Shown: positions 1-5,256 of the stretch, one piece after another
Layout of the letters: every line of letters starts with the position of its first letter
Numbering within the stretch: position 1 is the first letter of the stretch
Source of the DNA: Bacillota bacterium
GTDB taxonomy: Bacteria; Bacillota; Sulfobacillia; JAJZYS01; JAJYTV01
Length of the DNA: 6,621 bases
Direction: 5' to 3'
NCBI GenBank assembly: GCA_021810725.1
Contig: JAJZIE010000142.1
Coordinates: 1-6,621, forward strand
The notes under the pieces: generated by a model
Databases searched by the model: none
What the model saw: only the letters and a program-made list of their open reading frames with translations
What the model was told of the DNA's origin: nothing
Program-made: the position numbers and the translations under genes

Positions 1-1082
1 AGGGCGCGACCGTCGGCATCGGCGAGGTGCTGGGCACCATCGCCGAAGGCGCGGCGGCGGCCGCCACCGCGGCACCCCCCGCAGCCACACCTGCCCCGGC
101 GGCGGAAGAACCGGCCGCCGCGGCCGGCCCCACATCGCCCGAGGTGCGCCGAACCGCGCAGGACCTGCGGGTCGATCTGCGAGAGGTCACCGGCACCGGG
201 CCACGCGGCCGCGTGACGCGCGAGGACGTCGAGCGTACGGCGGCGAGACTCGCCACCGCGCCCGAGGCGGTGATTCCGCCGGCGCCCGCGGCTGCCGCGC
301 CGGCGCCCGCGCCCAAGGCGCCGACACCGCCCGCTCCTGCTCCCGCGTCCGCGCCTGCCGCCGCGGACGTGTTCGCGACCGCCGGCCGCGAGGAGCGCCA
401 GCGCATGTCGCGCCGGCGTCTCACCATCGCGCGCCGGCTGGTCGAGGCGCAGCACGGGGCCGCGATGCTGACCACCTTCAACGAGGTGGACCTCTCCGCT
501 GTCATGGCGGTGCGCCACGAGCGGCGCGACGCCTTCAAGGAGAAGCACGGCGTTTCGCTCGGGCTGATGTCCTTCTTCACCAAGGCGACCGTGAGCGCCC
601 TCAAGACCTATCCGCATCTCAACGCGGAGATCCAGGGCGACGAGATCGTCCTGAAGCGCTACTACGACATCGGCATCGCGGTATCCACCGACGAAGGTCT
701 GGTCGTGCCCGTGGTGCGGGACGCCGACCGCCTGAACTTCGCCGGCATCGAGCAGGCGATCGCCGAGCTCGCCGCGAAGGCGAGAAGCGGTGCTCTGACG
801 CTCGAGGACCTGCGGGGCGGCACGTTCACCATCACCAACGGCGGCGTCTTCGGCTCGCTCCTTTCGACGCCGATCCTCAATGCGCCGCAGGTCGGAATCC
901 TGGGCATGCACGGCATCCAGGAACGTCCCATCGCCGTGCACGGCGAGGTGCAGATCCGGCCGATGATGTACATTGCCCTTTCCTATGACCACCGCATTGT
1001 CGACGGATCGGTCTCGGTGCGCTTCCTGCGGCATATCAAGGAGCTCCTGGAGGATCCGACGCAGCTGCTGCTCGAGGGCTGA
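1..1082 (+). CDS. sucB: Dihydrolipoamide succinyltransferase, E2 of the 2-oxoglutarate dehydrogenase complex (5' end outside window)
   Basis: This is the E2 core of 2-oxoglutarate dehydrogenase, which moves the succinyl group from lipoamide to CoA in the cytoplasmic TCA-cycle complex. The frame is open to the window edge: the codons before the first GTG (27) read GATVGIGE, the end of a lipoyl domain, so GTG27 is not the real start and the lipoyl lysine lies upstream. Counting from base 3 there are 359 residues. They run as lipoyl tail, Ala/Pro linker (about 14-43), peripheral subunit-binding domain (about 45-82, with GTGPRGRV), a second Ala/Pro linker, then the acyltransferase domain (about 130-359). 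The active-site motif DHRIVDG carries His330 and Asp334. The stretches LTTFNEVDLS, FTITNGGVFGS and ELLEDPTQLLL match the E. coli SucB type better than pyruvate or branched-chain E2s. A strong hairpin follows the stop. No lpd gene follows; sucA would be expected upstream but is not visible. Confidence 0.96.
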   Translation, partial: GATVGIGEVLGTIAEGAAAAATAAPPAATPAPAAEEPAAAAGPTSPEVRRTAQDLRVDLREVTGTGPRGRVTREDVERTAARLATAPEAVIPPAPAAAAPAPAPKAPTPPAPAPASAPAAADVFATAGREERQRMSRRRLTIARRLVEAQHGAAMLTTFNEVDLSAVMAVRHERRDAFKEKHGVSLGLMSFFTKATVSALKTYPHLNAEIQGDEIVLKRYYDIGIAVSTDEGLVVPVVRDADRLNFAGIEQAIAELAAKARSGALTLEDLRGGTFTITNGGVFGSLLSTPILNAPQVGILGMHGIQERPIAVHGEVQIRPMMYIALSYDHRIVDGSVSVRFLRHIKELLEDPTQLLLEG

Positions 1083-1095
1083 GCGAGGCGACGCG

Positions 1096-1129
1096 GCTGC
1101 GGCGGCCTGCGACGGCAGGCCGCCGCAGC
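1096..1129 (+). terminator. Perfect 15-bp stem-loop after sucB
   Basis: Bases 1096-1110 are the exact reverse complement of 1115-1129, separated by the four-base loop GACG. The hairpin starts 13 bases after the sucB stop and lies wholly between genes, which suits a transcription end for the suc operon. There is no real T-run: only TTGCGT follows. It may therefore act as a weak intrinsic terminator, as an RNA 3'-end stabiliser with Rho doing the termination, or as an attenuator for the next gene. The structure is seen directly; its role is inferred. Confidence 0.65.
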
Positions 1130-1135
1130 TTGCGT

Positions 1136-1141
1136 AGGAGG
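1136..1141 (+). promoter_or_regulatory. Shine-Dalgarno AGGAGG without a matching start codon
   Basis: A full AGGAGG lies at 1136-1141, just upstream of the transporter gene, and is the best ribosome-binding site in the gap. No ATG, GTG or TTG lies at a proper distance in the transporter frame. In that frame GTC (1144) is only two bases away. ATA (1148) is well spaced but belongs to a frame that stops at 1199. The in-frame stop TAG at 1135 overlaps the site. It probably marks the original translation start region of the transporter, with the start codon altered or the sequence in error. Confidence 0.45.
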
Positions 1142-1218
1142 CTGTCGATACGGCAGGGCAGAGTCCGGGCGATGGGACGGGGCGTACGGCCGAGCGGCTG
1201 AGCTGGCTCGGCTACGCA

Positions 1219-2355
1219 GTGATCGGACTGATGGCGACCGCGTACGGCTCCGCCCTGCCCGAGCTTGTCCACCAGCTGCGGGCGAGCTATGGCGAGTTGT
1301 CGCTGCTGTTTGCGATGCAGTCGCTCGGGAACACGGTGACCTATTTCTACGCGAACCACCTGGTCGACCGCCAGGGCACCCGCAAGGTGCTCCTGCTCGG
1401 TTTCTGGCTCTTCGTCATCTCGACCGGACTCCTGCCGATCATCCCGAGCTTTGCGACCTGGGTCCTGCTGGCGTTCGTGGCCGGTGTCGCCTTTGCCCTC
1501 GTGGACGTCGGCGGCTCGCGCCTTGTTTCGGACCTCTATCGCGGCCAGCAGGCGCAGGCCTTCAATCGACTGAACCTCTGGTTCGGCGTCGGTGCCATCT
1601 CGGCGCCGCTGACGGTAGGGCTGCTCAACGGCACCGGCATGCCGGTGGCGCTGGTTTTCGGCCTGGCCGCGGGACTGGCGCTGGTCGGCGCTGTCGGCAT
1701 GCTGACACTTCGCGAACTGCCCGGCGAGCCGGCGCAGCCCGGTGACGGACTGCGCGGCAACTTCGAACTCTGGCGCAAGGCGGGTTGGCTCCGTACCCTG
1801 ACATGGCTCGTCTTTCTCTATGTCGCGGCCGAGAGCGGCTTCTCGGCATGGGTTGCCGCGTTCGTCCACGTCCGCTCGGGTCTGCCGGACGCGCTCGCCT
1901 CTCTCTACCCCGCGGCCTATCAGTTCGGTCTGACGGTGGTTCGGATCCTGATCGGTCCCCGTCTCCCCTTCCTGCGCCTCGAGCGCGTCCTGCTGGTGGG
2001 CGGGGCGGCGGCGGTGGGAGCGAGCGGCATCGTCGTCGCCTTCGGCCATCTGCCGCTCGTCGTGCTGGTCGGCGCCGCCCTGACCGGCGCCTGCCTGGGG
2101 CCGGCGTTCCCCATTGTGCTCACCGTGGCGGGACGCGAGGCACCGCGCCGCGAGGGCCAGGCCTTCTTCTTCATCTTCACGTCGCTGGCCGTGGCGGCGC
2201 TTTTGGTGCCCTGGGCGGAGGGGCAGATCTTCGGGCAGGTGCCGGAACTGGCGATGGCGGTCACCTCCTTTCTGGCGGCGGGCATGGCGCTCGCGGCTGC
2301 CCGCCTTGGCCTGCAGACAGCCGCCCTGCCCCCGGACGTGTCCCGCGAGGCTTGA
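1219..2355 (+). CDS. MFS transporter, FucP/FHS-like, N-terminus uncertain
   Basis: An inner-membrane major facilitator protein of 378 residues from GTG1219, with twelve hydrophobic segments if the first is counted. The loop between helices 2 and 3 carries the MFS signature at residues 46-56 (NHLVDRQGTRK, with Asp50, Arg51, Gly53, Arg55). A hydrophilic centre (about 170-190) separates the two six-helix halves. Helix 7 has YVAAESGFSAW (201-211) and helix 10 has GACLGPAFP (from 290). Both resemble sugar-type FucP/FHS transporters, in which YVGxE and LGPxFP patterns are common; the substrate cannot be deduced. The start is doubtful: GTG1219 has no Shine-Dalgarno, and the frame stays open back to 1138, adding RTAERLSWLGYA, which completes helix 1. 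No ATG, GTG or TTG exists in that extension. ATG1172 is in another frame and stops at 1199, so a lost base near the G-run 1179-1182 would explain the pattern. It follows the sucB hairpin and is probably a separate transcription unit. Confidence 0.85.
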   Translation: MIGLMATAYGSALPELVHQLRASYGELSLLFAMQSLGNTVTYFYANHLVDRQGTRKVLLLGFWLFVISTGLLPIIPSFATWVLLAFVAGVAFALVDVGGSRLVSDLYRGQQAQAFNRLNLWFGVGAISAPLTVGLLNGTGMPVALVFGLAAGLALVGAVGMLTLRELPGEPAQPGDGLRGNFELWRKAGWLRTLTWLVFLYVAAESGFSAWVAAFVHVRSGLPDALASLYPAAYQFGLTVVRILIGPRLPFLRLERVLLVGGAAAVGASGIVVAFGHLPLVVLVGAALTGACLGPAFPIVLTVAGREAPRREGQAFFFIFTSLAVAALLVPWAEGQIFGQVPELAMAVTSFLAAGMALAAARLGLQTAALPPDVSREA

Positions 2356-2381
2356 GGCCCGGCATGGTGCCACCCCAGAAT
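2352..2381 (+). promoter_or_regulatory. Weak sigma-70-like promoter candidate for the PLP enzyme-murB unit
   Basis: TTGAGG (2352-2357) and CAGAAT (2376-2381) are 18 bases apart, each matching four of six consensus positions. They sit in the 101-base gap after the transporter and 76 bases before the next start. The gap is less GC-rich than its surroundings and also holds two short inverted repeats, GGCA-TGG-TGCC (2361-2371) and TGCCT-AAA-AGGCA (2383-2395), which could be a small operator or weak hairpins. Chance matches of this quality are common, so this is only a candidate. Confidence 0.2.
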
Positions 2382-2456
2382 TTGCCTAAAAGGCAGGATC
2401 GTGCCGCTCTTGGGCGAACACCCGCACCGTGGGGATCGGCGAAGGCGGTGAGCCTG

Positions 2457-3854
2457 ATGACGTGGCAGGTGGAGCTTCGCCAGGAAGCCTACTGGTGGCG
2501 CCGACAGGTGGTCGGCGTCGAGCAGCCGGTGGACCTGCTCGGTGGACATCGCAGCACCTACGTGAACCTCGACAACGCCGGGACGACGCCCATGCTTCAC
2601 AGTGTGCGGGAGGCTCTACGGCAGGCGGAGGAGACGTACGCGAGCCCGCATCCCAGCGCCGGATATCGGGCCAGACGCTCCTTGGAACTCTACGAGCAGG
2701 CCCGCGCCGAAGTGCTGCGGTTCGTCGGCGCCATGGACGGGACGCGCGTCGCCCTGTTCACGAAGAGCGCCACCGAAGCGGTGAACAAGCTTGCGGCCGA
2801 GTTTCCGTTCGCGCCGAACGATGTCGTCGTGCTCAGCGAGATGGAACATCATGCGAACCTTCTGCCATGGCGCGGCCGGGCGAAGCTCGTGTACCTGCCG
2901 GTGGACGTCGAGGGTCGGCTGGATGTGGACGCCCTGCCGAGGCTCCTGGAGCGCCACCGCGGACATGTGCGGCTGGTGGCGCTCGCGGGGGCCTCGAACG
3001 TCACCGGCTACGTAAGCGACGTGCACCTGGCCGCCGAGATCGCGCACCGCTACGGCGCCAGGATCTTCGTCGACGCGGCGCAGCTCGCGGGTCACCGGAC
3101 GATCGACATGGGCGATGCAGACAGCCCGAGAGCAATAGATTTTCTTTCTCTCAGCGGCTACAAGCTGTACGCTCCTTACGGCGTCGGCGCCTTGATCGGA
3201 CCGAAGGAGTTCTTCCGTGGCGGCGCTCCCGATCTCAAAGGGGGCGGGGCGATCCGGTTCGTCAGCCTTGAGGACGTGCTCTGGAACGAGCCGCCGGCTC
3301 GCGAGGAGGCGGGTTCGCGGAACGTCTTCGGCGCCGTGGCGTTGGCCGCGGCGCTGCGCACCATGCAAGCCATCGGCATGGACCGCGTCGCCGCACGGGA
3401 GGAGCAGCTGCTGGCCTATGCCTTGGACAGGATAGAGGAGGTTCCGGGCGTCGAGGTGCTGGGCAGCGCCAGCCGTGAAGAGCGGCTTGGCGTCGTCGCG
3501 TTCCAGATCCACGGCGTGCCGTCGCGGCTCGTCGCGGCAGTGCTCGGTTGGGAGTGGGGCATCGGAGCAGGCGCTGGATGCTTCTGCGCGAGTCCCTACC
3601 TGATGCGCCTCCTCGGCCTGAGTCGGCAGGAGATCGAGCGCCTGCGGGAGCGCCTGCTGGACGGGGCGCGCGACGAGCTGCCGGCCGCGGTGCGCGTGAG
3701 TCTTGGCCTCTATAATGTGGAGCAGGAGATCGACCGGTTGCATGAAGCGATCCGTGCGATCCGCCTGGGCGAGATCAAGGGCCGCTACGCGCTGCAGCCG
3801 GCCACGGGGGAATACCTGCTGGATGCCACCGACGACATTGGCCGTACCCTGTAG
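2457..3854 (+). CDS. Class V aminotransferase-fold PLP enzyme, cysteine desulfurase-like (465 aa)
   Basis: A cytoplasmic PLP enzyme of fold type I, class V, close in outline to SufS/CsdA. Motifs in order: LDNAGTTP (Asp39 to Thr44), TKSATEAVNK (from 102), EMEHHANLLPW with His131/His132, FVDAAQ with Asp206 and Gln209, SGYKLYAPYG with Lys236 as the Schiff-base lysine, EAGSRN near the dimer loop, and VSLGLYNVEQEIDRL at the C-terminus. Where SufS has RxGxHC, this protein has GAGCFCAS with Cys375 and Cys377. A Cys-x-Cys is also known from molybdenum cofactor sulfurase-like relatives, so sulfur transfer is plausible but the substrate is unknown; an amino acid lyase or aminotransferase role remains possible. 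ATG2457 is chosen because GGTGA lies five bases upstream; GTG2448 in frame is an alternative. The open frame reaches back to 1785, but that part is a shadow of the transporter gene. murB follows after 39 bp, probably in one operon. Codons at 3129-3149 are unusually A/T-ending. Confidence 0.88.
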   Translation: MTWQVELRQEAYWWRRQVVGVEQPVDLLGGHRSTYVNLDNAGTTPMLHSVREALRQAEETYASPHPSAGYRARRSLELYEQARAEVLRFVGAMDGTRVALFTKSATEAVNKLAAEFPFAPNDVVVLSEMEHHANLLPWRGRAKLVYLPVDVEGRLDVDALPRLLERHRGHVRLVALAGASNVTGYVSDVHLAAEIAHRYGARIFVDAAQLAGHRTIDMGDADSPRAIDFLSLSGYKLYAPYGVGALIGPKEFFRGGAPDLKGGGAIRFVSLEDVLWNEPPAREEAGSRNVFGAVALAAALRTMQAIGMDRVAAREEQLLAYALDRIEEVPGVEVLGSASREERLGVVAFQIHGVPSRLVAAVLGWEWGIGAGAGCFCASPYLMRLLGLSRQEIERLRERLLDGARDELPAAVRVSLGLYNVEQEIDRLHEAIRAIRLGEIKGRYALQPATGEYLLDATDDIGRTL

Positions 3855-3881
3855 GGGAAGGCGTTTGGGCCGTCCGGTGAT

Positions 3882-3887
3882 GGGGGA
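3882..3887 (+). promoter_or_regulatory. Ribosome-binding site of murB
   Basis: GGGGGA ends six bases before ATG3894, supporting that start. The nearby GTG (3877) and ATG (3880) are out of frame. Confidence 0.5.
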
Positions 3888-3893
3888 CAGGAC

Positions 3894-4982
3894 ATGAAAC
3901 CATTGCAGACGCTGCGCGAGCAGGTACCGCTCGCGCCTCTCACGACGATCCAGCTCGGAGGTCCCGCGCGTTACTTTGCGGCCGTCCGCACCGTGGGGGA
4001 GCTCGCTGAGGCGCTGGCCTGGGCCGACGGGCAGGGCCTGCCGGTGCAGCTGCTGGGTGGAGGCAGCAACACGGTGTTCGCGGACGAGGGGTTTGCTGGA
4101 ATGGTGCTGCAGATGGCCGCGCGCGGCTTCACCTTCAGGGAGAGCCGCGGGGACGTCCTCTGCGTGGCCAGGGCCGGCACGGAGTGGGACGACCTGGTGG
4201 CGGCGGCCACGGCGCGAGGGCTTGGCGGCATCGAGTGCCTCTCCGGCATCCCCGGCAGCGTCGGGGCGACACCGGTCCAGAATGTCGGCGCCTATGGCCA
4301 GGAAGTGGCGGAGCGCCTGCTCTGGGTGCGGGTCTTCGAGCGGGAGACCGGAAAGGTGCGAAAGATCCAAGGCGAGAGATGCGACTTCGGCTATCGCCAG
4401 AGCCGCTTCAAGGGCCCGGACCGCGACCGCTTCGTCATTCTCAGCGTCGCCCTTCGCCTGTCGCCGGACGCCTCCCCGCACCTCGGCTACCGGGAGGTTG
4501 CGGAGCGCGCGGCGAGCCTCGGGGTCGACAGGCTGGCGCCGGGCGAGGCTCTGACGGCGGTGCGGCGCATCGTGCTCGAGCTCCGCCGGGGCAAGTCGAT
4601 GCTGCGCGACCCCGAAGACGAGAACGCGCGCTCTGTGGGATCCTTTTTCCTCAATCCCGTGCTGTCTCGGCAAGCCTTCGCCGCCTTGGGCGAGCGCCTG
4701 GGCCCCATGGCCGACGCGGCCCCGGTCTACCCGGCGCCGGACGGCGTCAAGGTCTCGGCGGCCTGGCTGATCGGCGCCGCCGGCTTCCACCGCGGCCAGC
4801 GCCAGGGCGGCGTCGGCATTTCGGAACGCCACACGCTGGCGCTGGTCAACCGGGGCGGCAGCACCAGGGACCTGCTCGGCCTCGCCGAGGAGATCCGCCG
4901 CGGCGTCTGGGAGCGATTCGGGGTGCAACTGCAGCCTGAGCCGGTCATCGTGCCGTTCGATCCGCGCAGGGCGATCCCCTGA
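3894..4982 (+). CDS. murB: UDP-N-acetylenolpyruvoylglucosamine reductase, type I
   Basis: MurB reduces the enolpyruvyl group of UDP-GlcNAc-enolpyruvate with NADPH and FAD to give UDP-MurNAc, the second committed step of peptidoglycan precursor synthesis in the cytoplasm. The protein is 362 residues, slightly longer than E. coli MurB (342). The FAD-binding N-terminal part has LGGGSNTVF and the block SGIPGSVGATPVQNVGAYG. Substrate and catalytic residues align with E. coli: GYRQSRFK with Arg168 (E. coli Arg159), GSFFLNPV with Ser250 as proton donor (Ser229), and QPEPVI with Glu349 (Glu325). The presence of the YRxSxFK segment and insert makes it type I, not the shorter type II found in many Gram-positives. 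It lies 39 bp after the PLP enzyme on the same strand and is probably co-transcribed. The usual mur/fts cluster is not next to it. A GC-rich hairpin follows 18 bases after the stop. Confidence 0.96.
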   Translation: MKPLQTLREQVPLAPLTTIQLGGPARYFAAVRTVGELAEALAWADGQGLPVQLLGGGSNTVFADEGFAGMVLQMAARGFTFRESRGDVLCVARAGTEWDDLVAAATARGLGGIECLSGIPGSVGATPVQNVGAYGQEVAERLLWVRVFERETGKVRKIQGERCDFGYRQSRFKGPDRDRFVILSVALRLSPDASPHLGYREVAERAASLGVDRLAPGEALTAVRRIVLELRRGKSMLRDPEDENARSVGSFFLNPVLSRQAFAALGERLGPMADAAPVYPAPDGVKVSAAWLIGAAGFHRGQRQGGVGISERHTLALVNRGGSTRDLLGLAEEIRRGVWERFGVQLQPEPVIVPFDPRRAIP

Positions 4983-5000
4983 ATGCCCATGGAGCAGCAC

Positions 5001-5029
5001 GGCCGCCGTCCCCGAGGGGATCGGCGGCC
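5001..5029 (+). terminator. GC-rich hairpin after murB
   Basis: GGCCGCCG (5001-5008) pairs with CGGCGGCC (5022-5029). Inside, TCCC (5009-5012) can pair with GGGA (5017-5020) around a CGAG loop, leaving T5021 bulged. TTCGTC follows on the plus strand, a weak T-tract. Its place just after the murB stop and between converging genes fits an intrinsic-type terminator for murB. It might also stop transcripts from the minus strand, but no T-run follows on that side. Confidence 0.6.
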
Positions 5030-5063
5030 TTCGTCATGACGGGCGTATGCCAAGAGGCGTCTC

Positions 5064-5180
5064 TCAACTGAGGTGCAACGATCGACCCAGCATCAGGAGG
5101 ACGCCGGAGACGCCGAGCACGAAGAGAAACGTCAGCAGCAAGGCGTTTTGCAGCACGTACGATCGCCGGATCGCTCGCAA
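5064..5180 (-). CDS. Small single-span membrane protein, unknown function (38 aa)
   Basis: A short ORF downstream of glpD on the same strand. From TTG at 5180 it gives 38 residues: a basic N-terminus (Arg2, Arg5, Arg6), an unbroken hydrophobic stretch at about residues 13-31 (reading LLLTFLFVLGVSGVLLML), then GRSLHLS and a stop. This is a clear single transmembrane helix, probably with the N-terminus in the cytoplasm by the positive-inside rule. The Shine-Dalgarno GAGG (5190-5193) is nine bases from TTG; an in-frame GTG at 5184-5186 would give 40 residues but is only three bases from GAGG. The glpD stop is 76 bases upstream and I see no terminator between them, so co-transcription is possible. 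I do not recognise the family. The other frames here give nothing with protein-like character. It could still be a chance ORF. Confidence 0.5.
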   Translation of the reverse strand: MRAIRRSYVLQNALLLTFLFVLGVSGVLLMLGRSLHLS

Positions 5181-5256
5181 GTCCACTCACCTCGGTAGCT
5201 CTGTTGCCTTCGAACTGAGCCAAGCATAGGCCCTCAACTTAAAGGCAGTCTGAAGC

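Noticed and set aside
264..368. Repeat-like GC-rich tract, considered as a possible nucleotide repeat
   Set aside because: It encodes the Ala/Pro linker between the subunit-binding and catalytic domains of E2, a normal flexible hinge; the repetition follows from amino-acid composition.
1036..2373. A 445-codon open frame on the minus strand opposite the transporter
   Set aside because: Low-complexity, Arg/Gln/Glu-rich translation with no domain, antisense to a clear twelve-helix protein; a GC-rich shadow frame.
1785..2456. N-terminal extension of the PLP enzyme frame back to 1785
   Set aside because: This part overlaps the transporter gene in another frame and is Arg/Gly/Pro-rich. Homology to class V enzymes begins after 2457, where a start with an SD-like site is found.
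3711..3716. Perfect TATAAT, a possible internal promoter for murB
   Set aside because: It encodes the Tyr-Asn of the conserved class V C-terminal motif (SLGLYNVEQEID), has no -35 element 16-18 bases upstream and no TG extension, so protein constraint explains it.
2616..5000. A 794-codon open frame on the minus strand opposite the PLP enzyme and murB
   Set aside because: It lies wholly antisense to two well-supported genes. The product is rich in His, Arg, Asp and Gln with no recognisable domain, as expected for the complement of GC-biased codons.
5047..5229. A 60-codon plus-strand open frame between murB and glpD
   Set aside because: No ribosome-binding site and an unstructured, Arg/Ser/Thr-rich translation; it overlaps the better minus-strand membrane ORF.
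5187..5256. Possible glpD terminator or promoter for the small membrane ORF
   Set aside because: No stable hairpin with a T-run was found, and the TATGCT on the minus strand lacks a credible -35 element, so neither call is supported.
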